64,000 bases of DNA from Paracoccaceae bacterium (GCA_026710155.1 JAPORQ010000006.1:62001-126000), one strand, 5' to 3'; numbered from the stretch's first letter, positions 1-8,691 are shown. The notes: a model not told the origin generated them from the letters alone. Made by a program: numbers and translations.

Positions 1-731
1 TCCTGAGGATTGCGGGTTAGAAAACTGCCATCTTCCGGGAATTGGTTTTCGATCTTTTTACACAATCGTCGATAATGCCGATCCATTTCACCCGGCTTTT
101 TCCTCAGAAAGAATCCTGCATGGATCAGTCCCATCAATGCTTCAACATATAAAGTCGGTTCCTTTATGGAACTCATAAAATATTTAAGGTGCGAGTACTG
201 GTGTTGAACGGAGCCTGCAAAATTCCTCTCAAAATCCAGATCCACCCCTGTCAGGTATATCCAATGGTTTCTCAACAACCAGGTCAACCTCCTCCCGACA
301 ACTTCAGGTGCCCAACCCAAACCCGTGCCACTGCCAAATTTGATTAACCAATCCCGGATCAAATTCTGGGCCATGTTTCTGGCTTCGACCGCACCGACCG
401 ATGCCAAATCACCAAGCCATTGGAAACTGTGCAACCTAACCTGCAATATGGGATTTCTTGCAGCAATGGACCAGAACATGGAGTCATTAAAGACAACCCT
501 TTCTCCATCAAACAGGAATCTGTTTTGAAGCAGGGCATGGCCTGCTTGCTCCGACCCATGTGATCTGACAGGAAATAGGTTGGGCTTGAAATCTTCTTGT
601 AGTGACGTAAAAGCCAGTTTAGTCATGCGACCCAACCACCATTTTTTCCTATGGATTGTAGGCCAGAAACCATCATGTGAAAAATCAAATTGGTTAGAGT
701 AGGTATTATGAAGGGTTAACTGCTTGGTCAT
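1..731 (-). CDS. Heparinase II/III family protein, N-terminal part (runs off left edge)
   Basis: An open minus-strand frame starts with ATG at 731 and has no stop before base 1, giving about 243 residues of an unfinished protein. The translation carries patterns I associate with alphaproteobacterial heparinase II/III family proteins: a small beta segment NRFLFDGERVVF, then LHSFQWLGDL, a GWAPEVVGRRLTWLLRNHW block and a final SFLTRNP near the edge, which resembles the family's 'DG-x-x-x-RNP'. Family members act on polysaccharides or are of unknown substrate; in many alphaproteobacteria the gene sits near rsmB and purH, which would lie outside this window. The C-terminal heparinase domain cannot be seen. 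The family call is fairly good, the substrate unknown. Confidence 0.7.
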   Translation of the reverse strand, partial: MTKQLTLHNTYSNQFDFSHDGFWPTIHRKKWWLGRMTKLAFTSLQEDFKPNLFPVRSHGSEQAGHALLQNRFLFDGERVVFNDSMFWSIAARNPILQVRLHSFQWLGDLASVGAVEARNMAQNLIRDWLIKFGSGTGLGWAPEVVGRRLTWLLRNHWIYLTGVDLDFERNFAGSVQHQYSHLKYFMSSIKEPTLYVEALMGLIHAGFFLRKKPGEMDRHYRRLCKKIENQFPEDGSFLTRNPQ

Positions 732-858
732 GCTTAAATGAAACATAAAATTCAATAGTGTGAAATAGATAAGATTTCTGTATTGAAGATACAGGACAAC
801 CGGCCAACAAATTTCGGTTTCAAATCCAAACTTTATATATTTCTATATGAATGTTGGT

Positions 859-1959
859 TCACTTAAATTTAATGAGCTTTTCGATTTCAATCTTTTGCTT
901 TAAAGAATTCAATCTCTTCCAGGGAATCAGTTTATTATGTTGCAGCATTCCGACAACTATTCCTGGAGCGATTCCTATTTCCCTTGCGAATTTCTTAATC
1001 GCAACTTCATTATAAGTCGAATATTTTGTTAGTTCATCCCAGTTTTTGCTTGGAACAAGAAATTTTGAAGCCCATCCGTTAGCCTCAACTTCCAATGAAA
1101 CCAATTCTTCAGCATTATTTTCCAATTCCTCAACAAATACTGCTTTCTTGCTGTGCAGCAATATATGGGCGACTTCATGAAAAAAGCTGAACCAGAAATG
1201 ATCATTGGTTTTGTGTCTACCAGTAACCTGAATAATTGCCTTTCGCGGAGTTAACCATCGGGCCGTGCCACTGAGGGCAATTTTTGGTAAGGCGGGTGTT
1301 AATACAAATGCTACCCCCGCTTCATTACAAGTTTTTATTATTTCATTCAGGTTTTTCTCAATTGGTTGTCTTGTTAATCCACGAATGTTCTTTGCAGCTT
1401 TCAGGAATTTACCCTTATCGTAGTCTTTGCAGTCCTGAGAATCGGCTTCGATTTCGCCAATTCTAAGCCATGTTGCCAAAGCTACCTCATCACTCTCGAA
1501 ACTCATTGAATGTCTATAGGCTACATTCATCTCACCATACTTATTGTTCCAACCATCGATTGATCCCACCGCAAAAAATTTAAGAAGTTTTGAAACGGCA
1601 TCAATTTTAGACTCTGGCTTGGTAAAAAATCCTCGCTTAACCAGTTCGTTAGTCGGGAATGATTTTTGCCAATTCTCGGCAATATCAGCCTCCACTTTTA
1701 ATGCCAGATGGCTTCGATAATCAGATTCCATCCGATTCCATATTTCTGCAACTATTCCAGTTGTCCTTTCAAATTGAATCGCTGTTTCAGTATCTATAGG
1801 GGCTTTACCTGAAATTATCTCACTAATTAGTTTGGGACTGCGTCCACACCTTCTTGCAAATTCTGCCTGTGAACACTTATTATCCTCTAAAGTGATCTCA
1901 AGAAACCACCCTGGACGGACAGCATAATCTGGATTAAATTGACTATTGGTAATACTCAT
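859..1959 (-). CDS. HigA-like antitoxin fused to ImmA/IrrE (M78) metallopeptidase domain
   Basis: A 366-residue protein. Residues about 15-75 form an XRE/HigA-type helix-turn-helix (SQAEFARRCGRSPKLISEII). The C-terminal half carries an M78-type zinc motif HEVAH (H261, E262, H265) typical of ImmA/IrrE domains. Such proteins repress their own operon and neutralise a RelE/HigB-type toxin; the peptidase-like domain may sense or cut a partner. It lies 3 nt downstream of the HigB-like frame in the usual higB-higA order, so it should be co-transcribed with it. The reading frame is intact whereas the toxin frame is interrupted. Start ATG at 1959. Confidence is good for the fold, moderate for the partner. 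Confidence 0.8.
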   Translation of the reverse strand: MSITNSQFNPDYAVRPGWFLEITLEDNKCSQAEFARRCGRSPKLISEIISGKAPIDTETAIQFERTTGIVAEIWNRMESDYRSHLALKVEADIAENWQKSFPTNELVKRGFFTKPESKIDAVSKLLKFFAVGSIDGWNNKYGEMNVAYRHSMSFESDEVALATWLRIGEIEADSQDCKDYDKGKFLKAAKNIRGLTRQPIEKNLNEIIKTCNEAGVAFVLTPALPKIALSGTARWLTPRKAIIQVTGRHKTNDHFWFSFFHEVAHILLHSKKAVFVEELENNAEELVSLEVEANGWASKFLVPSKNWDELTKYSTYNEVAIKKFAREIGIAPGIVVGMLQHNKLIPWKRLNSLKQKIEIEKLIKFK

Positions 1960-1962
1960 TTT

Positions 1963-2307
1963 TCATTTCCCTCGGTGGTAGTTTACAATTTCCAGAATTG
2001 TTACCTCAGTTATCTTTTTCTCTTCGATACCTCCATCATCTTTTAGTGGCACAGGAACAGATTTTGGAATAAATACAAGTCTTTTCCCGTCAAGGAGTTT
2101 AAGGGCAAATTGTCCTTTTCTGGCTCCCTGTAGTTGGTGTAACCCGAATCGACTGGACCCATAAACATTTGACAGATTCGGTGCTTTATCAAGAAATTTC
2201 AATCCTCCCATGATATATTGAGCATTGGGTTTACCGTATTTTCTTACTCATTCTTTTTCTGATTCACATAGATCTTTTAATTTTTTATTCTTGTATGTTA
2301 TTTCCAT
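1963..2307 (-). pseudogene. HigB/RelE-type toxin with an in-frame TGA at codon 20
   Basis: Read from ATG at 2307, the minus strand encodes a 114-residue HigB-like protein apart from a TGA at 2248-2250 (codon 20). The visible text is MEITYKNKKLKDLCESEKE, stop, VRKYGKPNAQ, then HQLQGARKGQFALKLL, RLVFIP, DGGIEEKK and TILEIVNYH, which matches the killer-protein family over its length. The stop sits where homologues I recall often have Trp before the YG motif, so TGG to TGA is the simplest explanation. A restart at ATG 2211 would drop the first 32 residues including the first helix. TGA is an ordinary stop elsewhere in the window, so recoding is unlikely. Probably an inactive toxin; a sequencing error is the alternative. 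Confidence 0.75.
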
Positions 2308-2328
2308 TTGAATTTTTTATTTTTTATG

Positions 2329-2343
2329 TTACCCATTAGGTAA
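2329..2343. promoter_or_regulatory. Candidate operator of the higBA locus (TTACC-N5-GGTAA)
   Basis: A 15-bp inverted repeat with 5-bp arms TTACC and GGTAA lies 22 nt upstream of the toxin ATG. HigA-type antitoxins usually bind short palindromes overlapping their own promoter, so autoregulation is a reasonable inference. The rest of the 2308-2619 gap is AT-rich with no further gene that I can support. Confidence 0.4.
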
Positions 2344-2619
2344 TGAAAAATAATTTATTTTCAATGCTTCGGAACACAATTTTTGGCTTTTCATTCAGAA
2401 TGGTAGGTTAGTTTAACTGTAAACTTCAAGGCCTGATGCTCGCAGTTTGCTTCTTCCCATTCCCTGAAACCGTTAGTTCAGTGTACTTCTGCTTACTTTC
2501 ACTGAGTTAGGTCAAAGACAATTTCAATTACTTTACATGAGTGGAAACCACTGAAAAGACAAAGGCCCAAAATATTGTCTGCTATATCAAACTATGAGAT
2601 ACTGAATTAATCTTGAAAT

Positions 2620-3189
2620 TCAGCTTGAATTGGAAATCAAATCCAATATGGCAATGACACCTTCCTGGTCCCATTCCTCATCTCCAATCAAGCGGCCAAC
2701 TTCACGACTTTCCTTATCCAGTATGATAGTGGTTGGAAGGCCAAAGGCATTCATTGAGCCTGCAAAGGATAGGTTGGGATCAACATAGCTGGCAATGTTC
2801 CTGATGTTTTCCTCCTGCCAGAATTCTTCTATCTCGTTGCCTCTGCTTGGTCCTACGTGCACGACAATGACCTCCACTTCACCAGACTCATAATGACCCT
2901 GGAGATTATCAAGGGTTGGCATTTCCTTGCGACAGGGTGCACACCAGGTCGCCCAAAAATTCAGAACAACGACTTTCCCTTTAAAATCATCAAGGGAAAC
3001 ATAATTTTGCTCAAGATCCTGAAAATTATTTCCTGAGGTTTCAACCGGTTCCCTATGGATGATCAATCGCTCAAGGGAGCCTTCCCTCATGTCTATCAGG
3101 GTCGCTGAGTCGTACCCCAATGTTGTCATGGGGTTTGCTATCAGCAAAATAAAGAGATAAATCAGGAAACGAGAATTATATTGATACAT
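2620..3189 (-). CDS. TlpA-like thioredoxin-fold protein, exported
   Basis: With ATG at 3189 (Shine-Dalgarno AAGGAAG about 10 nt upstream) the protein is 189 residues. Residues 1-25 form a signal peptide or membrane anchor (basic start, then LIYLFILLIANP). The redox motif WCAPC has cysteines at 83 and 86, and the cis-proline loop reads FGLPTT, as in TlpA/ResA-type thiol-disulfide reductases that keep periplasmic cysteines reduced, for example for cytochrome c maturation. A longer reading from 3300 would run through argH and lacks a good start, so I reject it. The gene is divergent from argH with only 31 nt between start codons. In many alphaproteobacteria a TlpA gene lies beside argH. Confidence 0.88.
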   Translation of the reverse strand: MYQYNSRFLIYLFILLIANPMTTLGYDSATLIDMREGSLERLIIHREPVETSGNNFQDLEQNYVSLDDFKGKVVVLNFWATWCAPCRKEMPTLDNLQGHYESGEVEVIVVHVGPSRGNEIEEFWQEENIRNIASYVDPNLSFAGSMNAFGLPTTIILDKESREVGRLIGDEEWDQEGVIAILDLISNSS

Positions 3190-3220
3190 TTTGAATATCT
3201 TCCTTGGAGGAGCAAATCCG

Positions 3221-4621
3221 ATGGTTGAATTAAAAGACAAATATAACATTTGGGGTGGTCGTTTCAAAAACCAAACCGATGAAATTATGGAAAATCTCAA
3301 TGCTTCAATATTTTTTGATTACAAATTGGCTAAATTCGACATTGAGGGATCAAAGGCACACACCAAAATGCTGGCCAAACAACAAATACTTAATGAAGAT
3401 GAAGCCAAATCAATTACAGATGGTTTGAATGCCATCCTGTCGGAAATCGAAACAGGCAAGTTTGAACCCAAGGTTTCCCTTGAAGATATTCACATGAATA
3501 TAGAAGCCCGACTTGCCGAACTTATCGGTCCGGTTGCAGGAAAACTCCACACGGCCCGAAGCAGAAATGATCAGGTAGCAACAGATTTTCGTCTTTGGTT
3601 GAGGGACAGAATTGATACCATTGTGAGCCTGATTTATGAGTTGGAAGTAGCCTTGGTCATGAAGAGCAGTGAAAACATTCATACTGTAATGCCTGGTTTT
3701 ACCCATTTACAATGTGCGCAACCAATAACCTTTGCCCATCATTTATTGGCCTATGTATCAATGCTTGACAGGGACCGGGAAAGGTATCTGGACACTAGGA
3801 AAAGATTGAATGAATCGCCATTGGGTTCTGCGGCCCTGGCAGGAACATCATTCCCCATCGATCCTGACTTTTCAGCCAGGGAACTGTCCTTTAGCCGAGC
3901 CATGTTGAACTCGCTGGATGGTGTCAGTTCCAGAGACTTCGCCCTGGAATTTCTTTCCTCCACGGCCATCTGTGCTACTCATTTATCTAGATTGTCGGAA
4001 GAAATTGTAATATGGACAACATCCCAGTTCGATTTTGTCAAACTCAGTGACAAGTTTACAACCGGATCATCCATTATGCCACAAAAGAGAAATCCTGATG
4101 CGGCAGAACTGATAAGAGCCAAAACCGGTCGGGTTAATGGTGCATTGATAACTCTGCTTACGGTTATCAAGGGACTTCCTCTTGCCTACTCAAAAGATCT
4201 TCAGGAGGACAAGGAACCGGTTTTTGATGCCGCTGAAACAATTGAAATCGTATTGAAAGTCATGACCGGCATGATTCAGGATTTGAAAGCCAATGTAGAA
4301 ATCATGAAGAAAAGTTCCGAATTGGGTTTTTCAACGGCGACCGACCTTGCCGATTTTCTGGTCAGGGAATATAATCTTCCTTTCAGGGAAGCCCATAAAG
4401 TCGTGGGTGAACTGGTTTTGCTGGCTGAGGAAAAATCTTGTACCCTGAAGGACTTGTCGCTTGATGACCTGAAGGATGTTTACAAGGACCTTGAGATTGA
4501 AGCATTGGATACCCTTTCGGTTGAAGGTTCGGTACAGTCCCGAAATAGCAAGGGCGGGACTTCACCTGAAAATGTCAAAAGGCAAATACAGTATTGGAAG
4601 GAAACTCTGAAATGCGCATAG
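3221..4621 (+). CDS. argH: Argininosuccinate lyase
   Basis: A 466-residue cytosolic enzyme that splits argininosuccinate to arginine and fumarate, the last step of arginine synthesis. The N-terminus reads NIWGGRF, the family hallmark. The fumarase/aspartase-superfamily signature GSSIMPQKRNPD is present, as are HTARSRNDQ and the MPGFTHLQ segment. Start ATG 3221 is chosen because GGAGGA lies 9 nt upstream at 3206-3211; an upstream TTG at 3191 lacks this. The stop overlaps the start of the next small lipoprotein gene, then lysA follows, the usual alphaproteobacterial argH-lipoprotein-lysA order. Confidence 0.97.
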   Translation: MVELKDKYNIWGGRFKNQTDEIMENLNASIFFDYKLAKFDIEGSKAHTKMLAKQQILNEDEAKSITDGLNAILSEIETGKFEPKVSLEDIHMNIEARLAELIGPVAGKLHTARSRNDQVATDFRLWLRDRIDTIVSLIYELEVALVMKSSENIHTVMPGFTHLQCAQPITFAHHLLAYVSMLDRDRERYLDTRKRLNESPLGSAALAGTSFPIDPDFSARELSFSRAMLNSLDGVSSRDFALEFLSSTAICATHLSRLSEEIVIWTTSQFDFVKLSDKFTTGSSIMPQKRNPDAAELIRAKTGRVNGALITLLTVIKGLPLAYSKDLQEDKEPVFDAAETIEIVLKVMTGMIQDLKANVEIMKKSSELGFSTATDLADFLVREYNLPFREAHKVVGELVLLAEEKSCTLKDLSLDDLKDVYKDLEIEALDTLSVEGSVQSRNSKGGTSPENVKRQIQYWKETLKCA

Positions 4622-4743
4622 CTCTGATGATACTTTTTCTGGGATTAGGATTAAATGGTTGTGGTTACAAGGACAAGCCAATACCCGAAGCTGGAATTGA
4701 AAGTACCTTTCCTGAAAATCCTCAAGAGGAAGTTCTATTCTAG
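4612..4743 (+). CDS. lptM: Small lipoprotein, LptM/YifL-like
   Basis: A 43-residue frame whose ATG overlaps the argH stop codon. It starts MRIALMILFLGLGLNGCG: a short lipoprotein signal ending in a lipobox-like LNGC, followed by a short polar tail. In E. coli the equivalent small lipoprotein (YifL, renamed LptM) lies before dapF and helps assembly of the LPS translocon LptD; alphaproteobacteria carry a similar short lipoprotein between argH and lysA. The position, size and lipobox all fit. The LptM function here is inferred from family and context. Confidence 0.75.
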   Translation: MRIALMILFLGLGLNGCGYKDKPIPEAGIESTFPENPQEEVLF

Positions 4744-4824
4744 CAGGAAGAATTTGAACGTCACCAATTTCCAACTAATTCAAATGCCAAATTCAACTTC
4801 AGTACATGCAAGAAATTTTGATAT

Positions 4825-6078
4825 ATGACTCATATCAAATATACTGACGGGATACTTCATGTAGAGGGTGTGGATATCCCATCCATCGTTCGTGACGTTG
4901 GAACGCCCTGTTATGTATTCTCCGCAAGTCAAATTGAAGATAATTTTCTTGCAGTAAAGAATTCCGCAGCCAGGTTTGGAGGTCAGGTTTTTTATGCGAT
5001 GAAGGCGAATTCAAACCAGGCAATATTGAAGCTTTTGTTTGATCTGGAAGCAGGATTTGATGTTGTATCCGGTGGTGAATACCAGAGGGCCAAAGCTGTA
5101 GGATGTTCTGGGGATAGAATTGTTTTTTCAGGTGTGGGTAAAACCAGCGATGAAATGGAACTCGCCTTGACCGGAGGAATAAGACAATTCAACGTCGAAA
5201 GCTTTTCAGAAGTTCACCTGCTCGATTCAGTGGCTGGAAAGCTGGGACTGATTGCTCCAATTGCCGTTAGGATTAACCCTGATGTTGATGCCGAAACCCA
5301 TGAAAAGATTTCTACAGGTAAAGCCCAAAACAAGTTTGGTGTTCCCATAGCCAGGGTGGAAGAATTTTTTCAGGTTGCCTCAGAACTTTCCAATGTCAAC
5401 TTACTGGGTTTGGACATTCATATCGGTTCACAAATTACATCCCTCAGACCCTATGAAAAAGCCTTTGAAAAGGTTGCCTCACTCATACGTGAAAAGAACC
5501 TGCAAATATCAAGACTGGATTTGGGAGGTGGATTAGGTGTCAACTATCATCCGTTACATGACAATCCTCCCAAGGTTGGCGATTATTCCCAACTGATAAG
5601 AAACATCTTTAGTGATATGAATTTGGAAATAGAACTTGAACCCGGTAGATTTATCGTTGCAGACTCAGGAATTTTGGTTTCCACGGTACTTTATCGAAAG
5701 AAAGGTGAAAACAGGGATTTTCTTGTCGTTGACGCTGCCATGAATGATCTCATTCGACCGGCAATGTACTCCTCATACCATGAAATTAAACCCATAAGGG
5801 AAAAAATCGTTAAGGGAAACAAAAAATTCGATGTGGTCGGTCCGATATGTGAATCCAGTGACACCTTCGCCGAGAACAGAGACCTACCAGAATTCGAACC
5901 AAATGACATGATGGCTTTCATGACTGCCGGAGCCTATTCCACCGTCATGGTTTCGGAATACAATACCAGACCTGCTGTTGCAGAAGTATTGGTCAGGGGG
6001 GATAAATGGGCCTGTATAAAAAAATCTCCGACCATCACGGACATTATTAACAGGGATATTATTCCCTCATGGTTGTAA
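4825..6078 (+). CDS. lysA: Diaminopimelate decarboxylase
   Basis: A 417-residue PLP-dependent enzyme that decarboxylates meso-diaminopimelate to lysine. The PLP lysine is K60 in YAMKANSNQ; the glycine-rich phosphate-binding segment is LDLGGGLGVNY; the catalytic cysteine region reads GPICESSDTF; the C-terminal FMTAGAYSTVM block is typical. Length matches the family. It follows the small lipoprotein by 81 nt and ends in TAA. In many alphaproteobacteria a TIGR02302 membrane protein follows lysA; here the downstream DNA is decayed. Confidence 0.96.
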   Translation: MTHIKYTDGILHVEGVDIPSIVRDVGTPCYVFSASQIEDNFLAVKNSAARFGGQVFYAMKANSNQAILKLLFDLEAGFDVVSGGEYQRAKAVGCSGDRIVFSGVGKTSDEMELALTGGIRQFNVESFSEVHLLDSVAGKLGLIAPIAVRINPDVDAETHEKISTGKAQNKFGVPIARVEEFFQVASELSNVNLLGLDIHIGSQITSLRPYEKAFEKVASLIREKNLQISRLDLGGGLGVNYHPLHDNPPKVGDYSQLIRNIFSDMNLEIELEPGRFIVADSGILVSTVLYRKKGENRDFLVVDAAMNDLIRPAMYSSYHEIKPIREKIVKGNKKFDVVGPICESSDTFAENRDLPEFEPNDMMAFMTAGAYSTVMVSEYNTRPAVAEVLVRGDKWACIKKSPTITDIINRDIIPSWL

Positions 6079-6192
6079 CCAGTACTTGATGTGCAAATAA
6101 AATCACCAGATTCAGTCGACCTGATTTGATGACAAGCCAAGACCTTATATTCTTTCCCCGGAGAACCACCCCTTTCGAAAAAAATGTGATGA

Positions 6193-6501
6193 TTCCATGA
6201 CGGACGGGGTGGAGAGGACAAACCACTCGGTCAATTTGGACAATTCGCATTAACTGTATCATATGAATACTCCTTTGGTACTTTCAGGGGATTCCTTCAA
6301 AGTGCTAATCGATCCTATTATCTAACCAACGACATGCGGTATAATGATTATGCCTCCAGGGATCATGAGGGTTTCAAACCTTATGATGTTGCGGGAATGG
6401 ATTTCTTTGCCCGATTGGTCAAGGGACTTGTATCATTGTCCCATCAACCTCCTCTTTGGAATAAAGATTTGGCCGAGCGTTTGTATCAATATAAAGTGAA
6501 A
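6193..6501 (+). pseudogene. Orphan gene fragment truncated by MITE copy A
   Basis: Frame open from 6193 after a TGA, without a clear start before ATG 6334, running in a protein-like register (GQFALTVSYEYSFGTFRGF, then MDFFARLVKGLVSLSHQPP and LWNKDLAERLYQY) straight into the mobile element at 6502, where it picks up element sequence and stops at 6546. The composition looks like real coding sequence. I do not recognise the family. Beyond the element, a frame with VENIKSLFETLSHQFFKEE (6650 onward) could be the continuation of the same gene before a TGA. Likely a dead gene split by insertion. Confidence 0.4.
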
Positions 6502-6647
6502 GTAACTATTCAGGTCAAGAAATTGTCAATATCTTGCAGTTTTTAGACTTTTTACAGACAGAAATGTAAAGGATTGTGCAGAAAAAATATATTGGGGAAT
6601 TCCGATTTTGCCTATTTTCAGGGCACTCAGGATACCGGAATAGTTAC
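6502..6647 (+). mobile_element. MITE copy A (146 bp, internally shortened)
   Basis: Starts GTAACTATTCAGG and ends with CGGAATAGTTAC, i.e. 12-bp terminal inverted repeats with one or two mismatches. It shares its right two-thirds (ACTTTTTACAGACAG, GGATTGTGCAGAAAAA, TTTTCAGGGCACTCAG) with copies at 56360-56530 and 57464-57639, but lacks about 30 bp near the left end. Flanks AAGTGAAA (6494-6501) and AAGTAGAAA (6648-6656) look like a slightly diverged 8-bp target duplication. No coding capacity for a transposase; presumably moved in trans. Confidence 0.8.
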
Positions 6648-6917
6648 AAGTAGAAAACATAAAAAGCCTTTTTGAAACACTTAGTCACCAGTTCTTCAAG
6701 GAGGAATTGAATTTGCCCAAGATGAAATCTCCGCAAGATCACCGGAATCCGATAATCTCTTCTCCTCTGGCATTGGATTCTCCAGAGAATAGAAGTTCTT
6801 GAAGGTGGAAGATTGGTTTGACATGACATCGTGGTGAATGGATTTTTCCTTGCCATTCGAAGGTTACTTCCCTATACTCTTGCATGTATCAACGGGTAGC
6901 CGAAAGGAAGGATACGA

Positions 6918-7682
6918 ATGACCACCACACTTGAAAAACACCATGTAATCGGCCCCCTTGGTTCAGACTTCTGGCAACTGAAGGTTCCTCCTGACCTAGT
7001 TCCTGCGATGGCCCGGGAGTTTGACTGGAACCGGCTGGGTCGAAGGGTCATGATTGATGCCAGTGAGGGCATCATCTCCTGGATGAATCCGTCAAGTTCG
7101 CATGAGATCTTCGGCACTTCCACCGACCTGACGGTCATGATGGCGGGTTCGGTCCTGCGCAAACAGGTGAGGCCCATGCGTGGAACCCGTTGGAAAGGCC
7201 CCGACGAGCCCCAGAATGTTGGACTTGAGGCCGATGCGGCCTTTTATGTCGGAGAGAATGCCGATAGATGGTATGCCACCGATCATGAGGGTGGGGAGGA
7301 AGCCGTATTGGCATTCGAGGCACTGACGCCTCCGGATCTGGTGGTCGAGGTTGAGGTAACCCATTTTGACAGGAAGAAACCGCAAAGTTATGCCAAGCTG
7401 GGAGTCCGTGAGATGTGGCGGGTAAACGCCAGGAGGGGAAGCAAACGGGTTCAGGTTGAAATTCTTGATCTCCAGGATGCCAGGGGACCGCGACCAATGG
7501 GGAGATCCTTAATACTGGACGGTCTTGCCTCCTCCGACCTGCCAAAGGCATATCAGTTGGCACGGAGGGGAAATATCGTGGATCTCGGGGATTTGCTGAA
7601 GGAAAAACTTGTCCCTGCTAACAATTCGGGTCGCGATGGGGATCCTGATCTCACACCTCCTCCCTTTGGACCCGGCATGTAG
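6918..7682 (+). CDS. Uma2/DUF820-like PD-(D/E)XK nuclease-fold protein
   Basis: A 254-residue protein. The core PPDLVVEVEVTHFDRKK ... YAKLGVREMWRVN resembles the Uma2 (DUF820) family, with the putative metal residues D and E in PDLVVEVE and K/Q downstream. The family is expanded in cyanobacteria and some bacteria, and is predicted to be an endonuclease fold of unknown role. The N-terminal 90 residues are a longer extension than usual. Its G+C is visibly higher than that of its flanks, and it sits next to a decayed gene and a MITE, which suggests acquisition. A Shine-Dalgarno AAGGA lies 7-12 nt before the ATG. The C-terminal tail is proline/glycine-rich. Confidence 0.65.
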   Translation: MTTTLEKHHVIGPLGSDFWQLKVPPDLVPAMAREFDWNRLGRRVMIDASEGIISWMNPSSSHEIFGTSTDLTVMMAGSVLRKQVRPMRGTRWKGPDEPQNVGLEADAAFYVGENADRWYATDHEGGEEAVLAFEALTPPDLVVEVEVTHFDRKKPQSYAKLGVREMWRVNARRGSKRVQVEILDLQDARGPRPMGRSLILDGLASSDLPKAYQLARRGNIVDLGDLLKEKLVPANNSGRDGDPDLTPPPFGPGM

Positions 7683-8004
7683 GGCTAATTCCTCGTAAGG
7701 TCAATATTGGAGACTGTATTCTGTTTCCAGATAAATAGGGTTTTGTGATGTCTCATTGCCCCAAAGGAACCATTTTCAGAGCTTGACTCCCCCCCCCCAC
7801 ACACACAGATAATAGTCAACAGGCCAATCATGAGCATGTCATGGTGAACATGGCGGTTGGTATTGCTGGTATGGGGATCTTCAATCCCCCAAAAAGATTG
7901 ATACATGTCTGCATTGTACTGCCTCAAATAATTGTATTTTTGACAGATTCTCATAAAATGGGACCTACAACAACTAAAAAAAATTTAAGGTGTATAAGTA
8001 CATT
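7683..8004. other. Gene-free stretch with C10 and AC repeat
   Basis: No supported gene. It contains a run of ten C (7789-7798) directly followed by ACACACACA, a slippage-prone simple repeat. The right end holds the upstream region of the fumarylacetoacetate-hydrolase family gene. Confidence 0.5.
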
Positions 8005-8691
8005 ATGTCACAATTCCCTTTCGAACCCAAAACAATGACTACCTTGCCCATCGTAGGTACAAAAGCCAGATTCCCGGTAAATCGAGTCTACTGCGTTGGA
8101 CGGAATTATGCCGACCATGCCATAGAAATGGGACATGATCCAAATCGGGAGGATCCATTTTTTTTCCAGAAAAATGCAAGCAATCTCGATATTTCGGGAG
8201 AGTTTCCATATCCTAAAAAAACTTCAGATGTCCATCATGAAGCTGAATTGGCAGTACTTCTGAAATCAGGAGGTGAAAATATTACTGTCGAACAGGCACT
8301 TGATCATGTTTATGGTTATGCTCCCTCGCTGGATATGACCCGACGTGATATTCAGGCACAGCAAAAGAAACTTGGCAGGCCATGGGAAATAAGCAAAGCC
8401 TTTGAAAGGTCGGCACCGATTGGCTCGGTTCATCCGGCAACAGAAGTTGGTCATTTTACCAAAGGAAGAATTTTACTGAAGGTCAATGGTATGGTACGTC
8501 AGGATGGTGATTTAGACCAATTGATCTGGAAGGTTCCTGAGCTGATTTCCTATCTTTCTGAATATTTTGAACTTGTGGGTGGGGATGTTATTCTTACCGG
8601 TACACCTGCAGGTGTTTCCTCAGTTCAGAAAGGTGACGAATTAGAAGTAGAAATTGAAGGATTGAATACCCTCACCACGAAAGTCATTTGA
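8005..8691 (+). CDS. Fumarylacetoacetate hydrolase family protein (fumarylpyruvate hydrolase-like)
   Basis: A 228-residue FAH-fold hydrolase, which cuts C-C bonds of acylpyruvate-type products of aromatic or amino-acid breakdown using a divalent metal. Visible hallmarks are YCVGRNYADHAIEMG, DPFFFQKNASNLD, the metal-site glutamates in HHEAELAVLL, YGYAPSLDMTRRDIQ and the C-terminal GDVILTGTPAGV. The short single-domain form with GRNYADHA and FEKP-like region is closest to maleyl/fumarylpyruvate hydrolases. ATG 8005 is preferred over GTG 7990 because residues from MSQFPF match typical starts. It stands alone upstream of putA; the exact substrate is unknown. Confidence 0.85.
   Translation: MSQFPFEPKTMTTLPIVGTKARFPVNRVYCVGRNYADHAIEMGHDPNREDPFFFQKNASNLDISGEFPYPKKTSDVHHEAELAVLLKSGGENITVEQALDHVYGYAPSLDMTRRDIQAQQKKLGRPWEISKAFERSAPIGSVHPATEVGHFTKGRILLKVNGMVRQDGDLDQLIWKVPELISYLSEYFELVGGDVILTGTPAGVSSVQKGDELEVEIEGLNTLTTKVI

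Noticed and set aside
1963..2307. TGA read as tryptophan (alternative genetic code)
   Set aside because: Several clear genes in the window end in TGA (for example the FAH-family gene at 8689-8691 and the DUF262 gene at 12923-12925), so TGA is an ordinary stop here.
7092..7563. Overlapping minus-strand frames of 97 and 142 residues inside the Uma2-like gene
   Set aside because: They are antisense shadows of the GC-rich Uma2-like gene, with low-complexity Pro/Arg/His content.
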